From the NCBI RefSeq assembly GCF_014203155.1, contig NZ_JACHIK010000024.1, positions 1 to 48,687 on the forward strand: DNA of 48,687 bases. The letters are read 5' to 3'. A program made the translations under genes and the position numbers. Shown piece after piece: positions 9,016-17,941 of the stretch; within the stretch, counting starts at the first letter, position 1, and the number at the start of each line of letters is the position of its first letter. The notes beneath the pieces were generated by a model that saw only the letters and a list, made by a program, of their open reading frames with translations, was not told where the DNA came from and did no database searches. The DNA comes from Shinella fusca. GTDB taxonomy: Bacteria; Pseudomonadota; Alphaproteobacteria; Rhizobiales; Rhizobiaceae.

Positions 9016-10722
9016 TCAGGCGCTTTCGCGGAAGTCCGCGTCGTCGGCGTCCGGGCCGCCCATCGACATGTCAAGGGCAAAGCCGTTGGTGCGCGTTGCC
9101 TTGGCCGTTACCGGCGCCGGGCGCTGGGCCGGTGCTGCGGCGGGGCGCTTGACGGGGGCGGAGGTCGCCATCTTCGCGGCGGTGGCGCGCAGCTTGTCGG
9201 CGTGGCTCGGTTCCTTGCGGCCGACGGCGGCGCTGTCGACGCGGAAGAAGGCGATGGAGGCCTGAAGCTCCTCGGCCTGGGCGGCAAGCTCTTCCGAGGT
9301 CGCCGACATTTCTTCCGAGGCGCCGGCATTCTGCTGGGTCACCTTGTCGAGCTGCTGGATCGCCTCGTTGATCTGCGAGGCGCCGATGTCCTGCTCGCGG
9401 CAGGCGGCGGAAATCTCGGAAACCAGTTCGGCGGTCTTGCGGATGTCCGGCACCAGCCGGTTCAGCATCTCGCCGGCTTCCGTGGCGACGGAAACCGTCT
9501 CGCCGGAAAGGGCGCTGATCTCGGCGGCGGCCGCCTGGCTGCGCTCGGCGAGCTTGCGCACTTCCGAGGCGACGACGGCAAAGCCCTTGCCGTGCTCGCC
9601 GGCACGGGCCGCCTCGACGGCCGCGTTGAGGGCGAGAAGGTCCGTCTGGCGGGCGATCTCCTGCACGATGGAGATCTTTTCCGCGATCGTGCGCATCGCC
9701 GTGACGGCGCGCCCGACGGCAAGGCCCGAGGCTTCCGCGTCCTTGGAGGACTGGCGGGCGATCTTCTCGGTCTGGGCGGCGTTGTCGGCGTTCTGCTTGA
9801 TGTTGGAGGCCATTTCTTCCATCGAGGCGGAGGCCTCTTCGGCGGAGGACGCCTGTTCCGTCGCGCCCTGCGAGAGCTGCTCGGAGCTTGCCGAGAGTTC
9901 CTGGCTGCCGGAGGAGACGTTGTCGGAGGCCGAGAGCGCATCGGCGACGACGCCGCGCAGGCGCTCGATCATCGTGTTGACGTGGCCGAGCAGGTCGCCG
10001 ATCTCGTCGCGGGTGGTGATGTCGGCAAAGCGCGAGAGGTCGCCGTCCGCCACGTTCTGCACGGCGCCGACGGCACGGCCGAGGCCGCGGTTGATCGACA
10101 GCACGATCCAGAAGGCGGCGACGCCGGCGATCACGAAGGCGATGGACGCGACGGCGATCATGATCGTGCGGGTGCTCGCATACTGTGCCTCGGCCTGGTC
10201 GTCGGCCTCCTGAAGGCGGGATTGCTCGAGGTCGACCACTTCGGCGAGCAGGGCGTCGATATCGGTTGCGACGGTGCGCGCTTCCGACGACGAAACGCGA
10301 AGGGCGCCCGCGGCATCGCCCGCCAGCATCATGCTGCGGATGCGGTCGTCCTGCTGGCGGAACCGTGCGGTGAGCGCGTCGAGCTTGGTCCAGAAGGCCT
10401 TGCCCTGCTCGGTCGCCTTCGCCGTCACGTCCTGGAAGGCCGTGTCGAAGTCGGCGCGGGCCTTGTCGCTGACCGCGATATACTTGTTCGTCTCGGCGGT
10501 GCTGGCGGAAGACAGCATGTTCTTCTGCTGGCGGATCTGCTGGAGCTGCAGGATGTTGAGTTCCTGCGCGAGGCTGAGGCGCGCGGCCGGGCCCGTGATG
10601 ACGTGGCCGAGCGTATCGTTGAGGGCGCCGAGGTTCACGATGCCGTAGCCGGCGGTGCCCGCCAGGATGGCCATGATGAAGCCGAAGGCCAGGAACAGTT
10701 TGAGTTTGATGGTGAAGCGCAT
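9016..10722 (-). CDS. Methyl-accepting chemotaxis protein (receptor B)
   Basis: This 568-residue membrane chemoreceptor has membrane helices at about 10-28 and about 188-210 around a helical periplasmic sensor ([20 protein letters not shown] early in it). A single HAMP domain (about 210-260) leads into a signalling domain almost identical to receptor A. The sensor is unrelated in detail to receptor A, so the two probably detect different signals through the same output. It ends with the same 22-residue tail as receptor A. ATG 10722 has GAGGAGA upstream. It follows cheW (10740-11258) by 17 bases. The ligand is unknown. Confidence 0.93.
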   Translation of the reverse strand: MRFTIKLKLFLAFGFIMAILAGTAGYGIVNLGALNDTLGHVITGPAARLSLAQELNILQLQQIRQQKNMLSSASTAETNKYIAVSDKARADFDTAFQDVTAKATEQGKAFWTKLDALTARFRQQDDRIRSMMLAGDAAGALRVSSSEARTVATDIDALLAEVVDLEQSRLQEADDQAEAQYASTRTIMIAVASIAFVIAGVAAFWIVLSINRGLGRAVGAVQNVADGDLSRFADITTRDEIGDLLGHVNTMIERLRGVVADALSASDNVSSGSQELSASSEQLSQGATEQASSAEEASASMEEMASNIKQNADNAAQTEKIARQSSKDAEASGLAVGRAVTAMRTIAEKISIVQEIARQTDLLALNAAVEAARAGEHGKGFAVVASEVRKLAERSQAAAAEISALSGETVSVATEAGEMLNRLVPDIRKTAELVSEISAACREQDIGASQINEAIQQLDKVTQQNAGASEEMSATSEELAAQAEELQASIAFFRVDSAAVGRKEPSHADKLRATAAKMATSAPVKRPAAAPAQRPAPVTAKATRTNGFALDMSMGGPDADDADFRESA

Positions 10723-10739
10723 GGGTCTCTCCTCGGGGC

Positions 10740-11258
10740 CTAGTTCGGCGCTTGGGTCGTGCCGGCGCGGTCTTTCCTTGAGGAGAAGATCGCATGCAGG
10801 TTCGGGACGATGATGAATTCGCCGCCGCGCTTGACGAGGCAGCTTATGTAGTCGGCGCGCCAGCGCATGCCCACGCTCGGCGGCGCTTCGCTGGCAAGGC
10901 GCGGAAGCATGGTGACTTCGTTGACCTTGTCGGTGCGGATGCCGATCAGCGTCGGTTCGTCGTCGAGGTCGAGTTCGATGACGATGATGCGGCTGTCGAT
11001 GGTGGTGTCCGTGGCGTCCATGCCGAAGGCGAGGCGGATGTCGGCGAGCGGGATCACCTTGCCGCGGAAGTTGATGACGCTGGAAACGAAGGGCTTGCTG
11101 CCGGGAACATGGGTTTCCGGCAGGAGATCGAGGATTTCCTGCACCACGATCGCCTCGATGGCGAAGGTCTCGCCGTTGAGGTTGAAGGTGAGGACGGACA
11201 GGTCCTCCTCCTCGCCCCAGATCGCGTCGTAGTCGATTTTCCGTGCTGCTTCGCTCAT
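10740..11258 (-). CDS. cheW: Chemotaxis coupling protein CheW (copy 2, upstream)
   Basis: This 172-residue CheW-domain protein reads [20 protein letters not shown], then [21 protein letters not shown], then [15 protein letters not shown], the usual order. A short acidic N-terminal extension (about 18 residues, WGEEEDL) precedes the domain. It couples receptors to CheA. The ATG overlaps the cheA stop codon (ATGA at 11255-11258), so it is translationally coupled to cheA. It precedes receptor B by 17 bases. Confidence 0.94.
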   Translation of the reverse strand: MSEAARKIDYDAIWGEEEDLSVLTFNLNGETFAIEAIVVQEILDLLPETHVPGSKPFVSSVINFRGKVIPLADIRLAFGMDATDTTIDSRIIVIELDLDDEPTLIGIRTDKVNEVTMLPRLASEAPPSVGMRWRADYISCLVKRGGEFIIVPNLHAIFSSRKDRAGTTQAPN

Positions 11259-13249
11259 CCTGCCGCGCGCAATTGCGCCTCCTGGTGCTGGCCGGCTGCG
11301 ACCAGATGTGTGACGTCGAGGATCAGCGCGACGCTACCGTCCCCGAGGATGGTCGCGCCCGAGAAGGTGGCGACGTCATGGTGCAGCTTGGACATGGATT
11401 TGATGACCGTCTGGTGGTCGCCGATGATCTGGTCGACGACGAGGCCCACCCGCTCGGCGCCCGTCGAGATGACGACCACCTTCTGGTGCGGATCGGGCTC
11501 GGTGCCGGTGCGGAAGAGCTCGCGCAATCTCAGGAACGGCACGAGGCTGTCGCGCAGCGAGATGAAGGAGCGCCCGCGCGAGCGCAGGTCGTCTTCGAGC
11601 GAGAGTTCGAGGCATTCCTCGACCGCCGAGAGCGGGATGACGTAGCACCCCTGCCCGACGCGCACGAGCAGGCCGTCGATGATGGCGAGCGTCAGGGGAA
11701 TGCGCAGCGACACTTCCGAGCCGTCGCCCGGCTTGCTGGTGATGTCGATCGCCCCGCGCAGCGCCTCCACCGTCTTCTTCACCACGTCCATGCCGACGCC
11801 GCGGCCGGAAAGGTTGGTGACGGTCTGGGCGGTGGAAAAGCCGGGCTGGAAGATGAGCTGCAGCAGCTCCTGGTCCATCAGCATCGCGCCCGGCTGGATG
11901 AGGCCGGAGGCCTCCGCCTTGGCGCGCACGCGCTCGCGGTTGATGCCGCGCCCGTCGTCCTTGATGGTGATGATGACCTCGCCGCCCGTCTGGTGCGCCG
12001 AAAGGATGACCTTGCCCTTCGGCTCCTTGCCGGCGGCGATGCGCTCCTCGGGTTTTTCCAGGCCGTGGTCGATGGAGTTGCGCACGAGGTGGACGAGCGG
12101 ATCGGCGAGCCGGTCGATGACCGTCTTGTCGACCTCCGTGCTCTCGCCCTCGGTGACAAGCTCGATTTCCTTGCCGGTCTCGCGCGAAAGATCGTGCACG
12201 AGGCGGCGGAAGCGGCTGAAGAGGCTGGCGACGGGCATCATGCGCAGCACCATCATCGTGTCGCGCAATTCGCCGGAAAGCCGCTCGATCTCTTCCGAGA
12301 CGGAGCGAAGGCCGAGGTCCGCCGCCGTGCCGGCAAGCTGGGTGAGGCGCGACTGGGCGATGACGAGCTCGCCGACGCGGTCCATCATCTCGTCGAGCCG
12401 TTCGGCCGGAACGCGCACGTTCTCCGCCGACTTCGCCTGCTTGGAATCGCTCACGGCCTGCGCGGCCGGCGCCTCGCGCTCGGCGGGCTTTGCCGCGGGC
12501 GCTTCCACGGGGGCGGGAGCCGGCTGTTCGACGGCGATCTCGGTGATCTCCAGCTCCATATCGTCCATGACGAAGATGAAGACGTCCTCGATGTCGCTGC
12601 GCGGCTTTTCGCTCCTGAGCGTCACGTCCCAGGCAAGATGGATGTCGCGCGGGTCGAGCGCGGCAAGCACCGGCACCTTTGCGGCGTCCGCGACGATGCG
12701 GCATTCGCCGAGGTCGCGCATCTCGTCGAGAAGGCCGAGCGGGTTGGTGCCGTTCGCCATGGCATTGGCCGGCAGGCTGAAGCGGATGCGCCATTCGCGC
12801 ATGCCGCCGGCGGCTTGTGCGGCGGGCGCGGAAACCGCAGCGGCGGCCGCGACGGCCGGGGCAGGAGCGCCCGCGCCGCCGTTGACGGCCCGGTGCAGGT
12901 TGTCGAGCAGGGTCGCGCTCATCGCGTCGTGGTCGCCGTTCGGCGTTTCCAGGAGCGCGCGCATGTGGTCCTGCGCGGAAAGGACCGCGGAGACCAGTTC
13001 GTGCGTCGCGGGCACGTCGCCCTTGCGCACCCGGTCGAAGGCGGTCTCGCAATGGTGGGTGAAGGCGGCCAGCGCGTCGAAGCCGAACATCGCGCCGGAG
13101 CCCTTGAGCGTGTGCAGCCCGCGGAACACGGCGTCGATCCGGTCTCGGTCGTCGAGGCTGCGCGTCAGGTCAAGAAGGCCGGACTCGATCTGTTCCAGCA
13201 GTTCGGCCGCTTCTGTCCGGAAGACGGAGATCGGGTCCGGGTTGCTCAT
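11255..13249 (-). CDS. cheA: Chemotaxis histidine kinase CheA
   Basis: This 664-residue kinase has all usual domains. The HPt domain (P1, about 1-105) has phospho-acceptor His46 in [11 protein letters not shown]. An Ala-rich linker precedes a CheY/CheB-binding-like region (about 150-245). P3 dimerisation (about 285-345) is followed by P4 ATPase with the N box [13 protein letters not shown]1 DDGRGI and G2 [11 protein letters not shown] CheW-like P5 regulatory domain ends the protein. It phosphorylates CheY and CheB in response to receptor state. ATG 13249 overlaps the cheY stop (ATGA) and its own stop overlaps the cheW start. Nothing essential is missing. Confidence 0.97.
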   Translation of the reverse strand: MSNPDPISVFRTEAAELLEQIESGLLDLTRSLDDRDRIDAVFRGLHTLKGSGAMFGFDALAAFTHHCETAFDRVRKGDVPATHELVSAVLSAQDHMRALLETPNGDHDAMSATLLDNLHRAVNGGAGAPAPAVAAAAAVSAPAAQAAGGMREWRIRFSLPANAMANGTNPLGLLDEMRDLGECRIVADAAKVPVLAALDPRDIHLAWDVTLRSEKPRSDIEDVFIFVMDDMELEITEIAVEQPAPAPVEAPAAKPAEREAPAAQAVSDSKQAKSAENVRVPAERLDEMMDRVGELVIAQSRLTQLAGTAADLGLRSVSEEIERLSGELRDTMMVLRMMPVASLFSRFRRLVHDLSRETGKEIELVTEGESTEVDKTVIDRLADPLVHLVRNSIDHGLEKPEERIAAGKEPKGKVILSAHQTGGEVIITIKDDGRGINRERVRAKAEASGLIQPGAMLMDQELLQLIFQPGFSTAQTVTNLSGRGVGMDVVKKTVEALRGAIDITSKPGDGSEVSLRIPLTLAIIDGLLVRVGQGCYVIPLSAVEECLELSLEDDLRSRGRSFISLRDSLVPFLRLRELFRTGTEPDPHQKVVVISTGAERVGLVVDQIIGDHQTVIKSMSKLHHDVATFSGATILGDGSVALILDVTHLVAAGQHQEAQLRAAG

Positions 13250-13614
13250 TTTCCGAGGACCTTCCTGGCGATCTTGACGAGGCTTTCCGGATCGAACGGC
13301 TTGGTGAGCCAGCCCGTGGCGCCGGCGGCCTTCGCCTGCGCCTTCAGCTCGCCGTCGGATTCGGTGGTGAGGAAGATGACCGGCACGCCCGTATGCGCGG
13401 GCAGCTTGCGCAGCTCGCGGATCATGGTGAGGCCGTCCATGTTCGGCATGTTGAGGTCGGTGACGACGAGGTCGTATTCGCCGGCCTTCAGCTTGTTGAG
13501 GCCGTCGAGGCCGTCGACCGCCTCTTCCACCGTGTAGCCGGCATTGCCGAGCGTCACCCGCGTCGTCAGGCGGATGCTGGCGGAATCGTCGACGGTCAGG
13601 ATTTTTGCGGTCAT
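13246..13614 (-). CDS. cheY: Single-domain response regulator CheY
   Basis: This 122-residue receiver has acidic pair D9/D10, phospho-acceptor D53 (VVTDLNMPNMDG), the conserved FLTTES (T83/T84) and K105 (TKPFDPE). It is the diffusible output of the CheA kinase and should act at a flagellar switch or another target. The start chosen is ATG 13614, which overlaps the STAS-gene stop (TGATG); a TTG one codon earlier is also in frame. Its stop overlaps cheA. No CheC, CheX or classical CheZ gene is seen in the cluster, so how it is dephosphorylated is open; see the divergent gene at 14294. Confidence 0.95.
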   Translation of the reverse strand: MTAKILTVDDSASIRLTTRVTLGNAGYTVEEAVDGLDGLNKLKAGEYDLVVTDLNMPNMDGLTMIRELRKLPAHTGVPVIFLTTESDGELKAQAKAAGATGWLTKPFDPESLVKIARKVLGK

Positions 13615-13940
13615 CAATTCTTCTCCTGATGCAACCAGAAATGTGCGGCCTCGGGCGTCATCGCGTCGAGGAAGCCGCCACGCTTCAGCACGTCGTAAAG
13701 GTCGCCCGCGGCCGGGCGGGCAAGTAGAAGGCGGCCTTCGCCGGCTTCCGCCTGCTTGCGGGCGGACACGACGAGCTGCACGAAGCTGAGATCGACCTGT
13801 GCCTCTTCGTCGATATCAAGTACCGCGGTCGAATTATTGTTCATGAAGTCCAGAATCATCTCCCGGACAGCCGATATATTCTTGATCGTGAGCGACGCCG
13901 GTAAGGTTAACGGCGCGTCACCGGGCAGGGTGATGGACAT
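13614..13940 (-). CDS. STAS-domain protein of the chemotaxis operon
   Basis: This 108-residue protein has a STAS-like pattern (LPASLTIKNISAVREMILDF, then TAVLDIDEEAQVDLSFVQLVVSARKQA). STAS proteins resemble anti-anti-sigma factors and are also found first in several alphaproteobacterial che operons. The Ser in QVDLSFVQLV sits near the usual phosphorylatable position, but no partner kinase of the SpoIIAB type is present. It is the first gene of the minus-strand che operon, overlapping cheY by one base. Its task in the array is not known to me. Confidence 0.8.
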   Translation of the reverse strand: MSITLPGDAPLTLPASLTIKNISAVREMILDFMNNNSTAVLDIDEEAQVDLSFVQLVVSARKQAEAGEGRLLLARPAAGDLYDVLKRGGFLDAMTPEAAHFWLHQEKN

Positions 13941-14293
13941 GGCGGCCCCGGTAGTCCTTCTGACACAGAGTATTTCCCGCGTCAGAATCGCCGATCAGGT
14001 TTAATGAACGGTAAATCCCGGTTGAGTCTTTCAGCCCATGGTAGTCGGCGGGCAAGCGATGCAACACCTGACGTTACGGAAGGGAAATATGATAAACTAT
14101 TATTTTTAAATAGTAATCCGAAAAGTTAGATATAAGTGATATCATTTATAAATCCCTAATTCTGAGGGTGTCTGCATCCCGCGGTAGAAGGGCCCGAACC
14201 GGGCTTGACGGGCCTCGTTTTACTTTATGAGAAATCGCGAATTTACTGGCCGTTACCTTGTTGCCCATAGGCTTCGGGCAGGATTTCTTGCGG
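13941..14293. promoter_or_regulatory. Divergent control region between the che operon and the MCP-like gene
   Basis: This roughly 350-base AT-rich gap has no credible gene. It holds a near-perfect 20-bp palindrome at 14131-14150 (TATAAGTGATATCATTTATA, one mismatch) and a second inverted repeat, ACTATT/AATAGT, at 14096-14101 and 14109-14114. A TTGACG at 14205-14210 could be a -35 for the rightward gene, but the -10 is unclear. It is a likely shared regulator-binding region for both directions. Confidence 0.5.
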
Positions 14294-16030
14294 ATGGGGT
14301 ATGGCGTGTCAGGAGCAGCAAGCGTAGCGCGGGTGGAGCGGCAGACGGCGGAGACGGATCTCGTCTCGCGCCTCGAAGGCGCCCGGTCCCGCATCGAGCA
14401 GCGTTTCCTCGATGGTGGCGTCGTGCTCCTGTCCGTTCTGGACGTACTGAACCGGCTGGTTGCATCGCTGGAGAACCTTTCCGGCTCGCTCGACGAGGAG
14501 ACCGCCGCGGCGACCACCGGCCGGCTGACGGCCACCGTCGAGCGGCTCACCGCCCTGCCGGGCATCGAGGAGACGCGCCAGCAGCGCCTTGCCGCCGTCG
14601 CCGTCACGGAAAAGTCGCTCGGCGGCTACATCGCGACCATGCAGGAGACGCTGCGCTACCTGCGCACCTTCGCCACCACCGCCAAGATCACCGGCGCGGC
14701 CATCCCCGATTTCGCCGGTTTCGCCGAGGAGATCCTTGAGCGCATCCAGTTCGGCACGCGCGAGGTCAACGCGCTCGGCGCGAAGATTTCCACGCTCGCC
14801 GGCGTGATCGGCGCGGCCTCGGCCGGCGGCGGGGAGGCGCTGGAGCGCTTCCGCCGCAGCGTGCCCGATATCGCCGGCAACCTCTCGCGCAATGCCGCCG
14901 ACCTCACCGGCCAGCGCCGCCATCTCTCGCAGCTTGCCGCCCGCGTCGGCACCTCCGCGCGCCAGGTACAGGGCAAGGTCGCCACCACGCTTTCCTCCAT
15001 GCAGATCGGCGACATCACGCGCCAGCGCATCGAGCATTGCCAGTCCGCCTTCGCCTTCCTCGACGAGTATCTTTCGGCCGGCACGCTGGACGGCGAGAGC
15101 GGCGAACGCCTCACGGCGCTCGTGCGCTGCCTCGTGCACGACCAGCTCGTGGAGATCGCCCGCGATTTCGAGCGCGAATGCAGGACGGTCGTCGGCACGA
15201 TCCGCAGCTTCGGCGGGGATATCGATGCGCTGATGGCGCTGCACGGCGGCATGGATTCGGCCGACGGCCGCTCGGCGGACCGCGCCATGCGCACGCTGGA
15301 GGCCGATATCGCGGCCGCCCGCGCCGTGGTGCAGGAGATCGAGCTTGCCGCCGGCAAGGCCAACGCGCTCGGCTCCGGCACCGTCGAGACGGTGCAGGAA
15401 CTCCTGAAGGGCGTGAAGACCATCCAGCTCGTGCGCACCGACATCCACTACATGGCGCTCAACACGAACCTGCGCTGCAGCAAGCTCGGCGAAGAGGGCA
15501 GGGCGATCAACGTGGTCACCGCGGAGCTGCGCACCTTCTCCGCCCAGCTCGATGAGACCGCCGAACACATCCTCGCCGCCCTCAAGTCGCTGGAGCTCGA
15601 TGCCGGCAAGCTCGGCGAGGCGGGCGCGGCCGCCGGCGGCTCGCTCGACGCGCATCTCGAGGACGTGCTCGACCATATCCGCCGGGCGGGCGACCGCATG
15701 GAAGAGGACATGGCGGCGCTGCGCGCCTGCGGCGCGGACGTCTCGGCAAAGGCCGGCAAGACGATCGCCGACCTCGATTTCAATGCCGAACTCGGCGACG
15801 TGCTGGCCGACTGCGCGGCGCGTGCCGGCGAGCTGACCGGCCCCGGCCTTCCCGAGACCGCCGGCCTCGAAGAGGCGATGGCCGAGCTCGGCGGGCGCAT
15901 CGCGCGCACCTACACCATGGTCTCCGAGCGCGAGGTCCATGCCCGCCTCTTCGGCACACCCGTGGATGCCCCGGCCGCCCCCGTCGCGCCCCAGAGCGAC
16001 GACGAGCTTTTCGACGACGCCCTGTTCTGA
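14294..16030 (+). CDS. Soluble helical MCP-like protein with CheZ-like motif
   Basis: This 578-residue protein is almost entirely predicted helix, with no membrane segment or sensor domain. Its second half has an MCP-signalling-like stretch (about 371-430, TIQLVRTDIHYMALNTNLRC, then INVVTAELRTFSAQLDETAE), recalling the tip of a chemoreceptor. Residues 236-248 read MQIGDITRQRIEH. Asp240 and Gln244 match the spacing of the D-x-x-x-Q pair that CheZ uses to dephosphorylate CheY. The last ten residues, DDELFDDALF, resemble the acidic-aromatic CheY-binding tail of CheZ. It is divergent from a che operon that lacks a recognisable CheY phosphatase. The start is ATG 14294 with AGGA upstream; a TTG 36 bases earlier is possible. 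The chemotaxis link is well supported by similarity and place; the phosphatase idea is inference. Confidence 0.75.
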   Translation: MGYGVSGAASVARVERQTAETDLVSRLEGARSRIEQRFLDGGVVLLSVLDVLNRLVASLENLSGSLDEETAAATTGRLTATVERLTALPGIEETRQQRLAAVAVTEKSLGGYIATMQETLRYLRTFATTAKITGAAIPDFAGFAEEILERIQFGTREVNALGAKISTLAGVIGAASAGGGEALERFRRSVPDIAGNLSRNAADLTGQRRHLSQLAARVGTSARQVQGKVATTLSSMQIGDITRQRIEHCQSAFAFLDEYLSAGTLDGESGERLTALVRCLVHDQLVEIARDFERECRTVVGTIRSFGGDIDALMALHGGMDSADGRSADRAMRTLEADIAAARAVVQEIELAAGKANALGSGTVETVQELLKGVKTIQLVRTDIHYMALNTNLRCSKLGEEGRAINVVTAELRTFSAQLDETAEHILAALKSLELDAGKLGEAGAAAGGSLDAHLEDVLDHIRRAGDRMEEDMAALRACGADVSAKAGKTIADLDFNAELGDVLADCAARAGELTGPGLPETAGLEEAMAELGGRIARTYTMVSEREVHARLFGTPVDAPAAPVAPQSDDELFDDALF

Positions 16031-16068
16031 TCCGGCACCTTCCCTCCGGTTTGCCTGAGGCATTTTCC

Positions 16069-16088
16069 CTATATTTTTGAAAATATAG
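16069..16088 (+). promoter_or_regulatory. Probable ModE operator upstream of modA
   Basis: CTATATTTTTGAAAATATAG is a 9-bp perfect inverted repeat around TG, followed by CG. It lies 77 bases before the modA ATG and resembles the molybdate-responsive Mo-boxes (ATATA-type arms ending in GCG) bound by ModE in proteobacteria. A short ModE-like protein is encoded at the end of the modABC unit. Confidence 0.6.
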
Positions 16089-16164
16089 CGCTGGCAAAGC
16101 CGCGAGCGTCGATATATTCAATGCAATATTACGCTGCCGGAAGGCAGGAAAAGGGAGAACAGGA

Positions 16165-16938
16165 ATGAACCGTCGTCTGCTTTTGAAACTGGTCGTCGCC
16201 GCCTTTGCCGCGCTGCCGCTCGCCCTGCCGGCCGCCGCCGCCGACAAGGTCACCGTCTTTGCCGCCGCGAGCATGAAGAACGCGCTCGATGCCGCCAATG
16301 CCGAATGGCAGAAGGAAACCGGCAACGAGACGACCGTCTCCTATGCCGCAAGCTCGGCGCTCGCCAAGCAGATCGAGGCGGCGGCCCCCGCCGATCTCTT
16401 CATCTCGGCAGACCTTGCCTGGATGGATTATGTCGCGGAAAAGAAGCTGATCAGGGAAGATACCCGCTCCAACCTCCTCGGCAACCGCATCGTGCTGATC
16501 GCGCCGAAGGACAAGGCCGACAAGGTCGAGATCAAGGAAGGCTTCGACCTTGCCGGCCTTATCGGCGACGGCAAGCTCGCCATGGGCGCGGTCGATAGCG
16601 TGCCGGCCGGCAAGTACGGCAAGGCGGCGCTCGAAAAGCTCGGCATCTGGTCCTCGGTCGAGGGCAAGGTGGCCGGCGCCGAGAGCGTGCGCGCCGCGCT
16701 CGCCCTCGTCTCGCGCGGCGAGGCGCCCTACGGCATCGTCTACCAGACGGACGCCGCGGCCGATCCGGGCGTCGCCATCGTCGGCGCCTTCCCGGAAGAC
16801 AGCCACCCGCCGATCATCTACCCGGTCGCCATCCTCGCCGATTCCAAGAGCCCGGCGGCGAGCGCCTATCTCGACTTCCTGAAGTCCGACAAGGCCGCGC
16901 CGTTCTTCACCGAGCAGGGATTTACCGTCCTGAAATAG
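16165..16938 (+). CDS. modA: Molybdate ABC transporter substrate-binding protein ModA
   Basis: This 257-residue periplasmic binding protein starts with a signal peptide (1-26, cleavage after AAA). The mature part begins ADKVTVFAAASMKNALDAANA and contains VSYAASSALAKQIE and DLFISADLAWMDYV, the canonical ModA oxyanion-binding pattern. It captures molybdate (or tungstate) for ModBC. ATG 16165 has an AGGA ribosome site. A palindromic intergenic repeat separates it from modB, so modB and modC may be expressed at a lower level than modA. Confidence 0.95.
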   Translation: MNRRLLLKLVVAAFAALPLALPAAAADKVTVFAAASMKNALDAANAEWQKETGNETTVSYAASSALAKQIEAAAPADLFISADLAWMDYVAEKKLIREDTRSNLLGNRIVLIAPKDKADKVEIKEGFDLAGLIGDGKLAMGAVDSVPAGKYGKAALEKLGIWSSVEGKVAGAESVRAALALVSRGEAPYGIVYQTDAAADPGVAIVGAFPEDSHPPIIYPVAILADSKSPAASAYLDFLKSDKAAPFFTEQGFTVLK

Positions 16939-17052
16939 GGCAGATTCGCGAAAGCCCCGGATACTAGCCTGATGGGGCTGTGGGTATTCGGGGCGCTATG
17001 GGGCCTGGGGCACTGAGGGCATTGGGGCACCGAGACCGCACCTCCTCTCCAA

Positions 17053-17129
17053 CGTCATCCTCGGGCTTGACCCGAGGATCCACCGCCTCACCCGCGGCAT
17101 GGATCCTCGGGTCAAGCCCGAGGATGACG
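17053..17129. repeat. Palindromic intergenic repeat between modA and modB
   Basis: Two 30-bp perfect inverted arms (17053-17082 and 17100-17129) enclose a 17-base loop. Each arm contains its own small palindrome, CCTCGGG/CCCGAGG. The same 30-bp unit recurs once at 48483-48512 and in part at 48593-48609, so it is a dispersed element of this genome. It occupies the 301-base modA-modB gap; the rest of the gap holds nothing else I can recognise. Confidence 0.9.
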
Positions 17130-17239
17130 GAGGCGAGAGGGAGGAGGGAAGCAGAAACGGGAAGTAGGGAAGGGGGGCGCTTTACTCTTCCACCCGGCTC
17201 CAGATACCAGGGGCCATTCGCATTTCGAAGGAAGACGCA

Positions 17240-17941
17240 TTGGACTGGCTGGCCTTGAGCGCGGAGGAATGGACGGCGATCCGGTTGAGCCTTCGGGTCT
17301 CGGCGGTGGCCGTGGTCGTCAGCCTGCCGCTCGGCATCCTCGTCGCGCTGGCGCTCGCGCGCGGGCGCTTCTGGGGCAAGTCGCTTCTGAACGGCATCGT
17401 CCACCTGCCGCTCATCCTGCCGCCGGTCGTCACCGGCTTCATCCTGCTCGTCCTGTTCGGCCGGCGCGGGCCCGTCGGTTCCGTGCTCGACGAGTGGTTC
17501 GGCATCGTGCTGTCCTTCCGCTGGACCGGTGCGGCGCTCGCCTGCGGCGTCATGGGCTTTCCGCTGATGGTGCGCTCCATACGCCTGTCCATCGAGGCGG
17601 TTGACCGCAAGCTGGAGGAAGCGGCCGGAACGCTCGGCGCAAGCCCGCTCTGGATCTTCCTCACCATCACCCTGCCGCTCATCCTGCCCGGCGTCATCGC
17701 CGGCATGATCCTTTCCTTCGCCAAGGCCATGGGCGAGTTCGGCGCCACCATCACCTTCGTTTCCAACATTCCCGGCGAGACGCAGACCCTGTCGGCCGCC
17801 ATCTACACCTTCACGCAGGTGCCGGGGGGCGACGCGGGGGCGCTGCGCCTCACCGTCGTCGCCATCGCCATTTCCATGGTCGCGCTGCTCGCCTCGGAAA
17901 TCGTCGCCCAGCGCCTCGGCCGCAAGGTGCATCTCGAATGA
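17240..17941 (+). CDS. modB: Molybdate ABC transporter permease ModB
   Basis: This 233-residue inner-membrane permease has about five membrane helices. It carries the EAA loop typical of binding-protein-dependent permeases ([20 protein letters not shown], near 130-150) and the ModB signature [20 protein letters not shown]. It forms the molybdate channel with ModC. The start is TTG at 17240, with GGAAG upstream. It overlaps modC by four bases (ATGA). Confidence 0.94.
   Translation: MDWLALSAEEWTAIRLSLRVSAVAVVVSLPLGILVALALARGRFWGKSLLNGIVHLPLILPPVVTGFILLVLFGRRGPVGSVLDEWFGIVLSFRWTGAALACGVMGFPLMVRSIRLSIEAVDRKLEEAAGTLGASPLWIFLTITLPLILPGVIAGMILSFAKAMGEFGATITFVSNIPGETQTLSAAIYTFTQVPGGDAGALRLTVVAIAISMVALLASEIVAQRLGRKVHLE

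Noticed and set aside
11243-13537. 764-residue plus-strand frame opposite cheA
   Set aside because: Antisense shadow of cheA; composition dominated by Arg, Ala, Asp and His.
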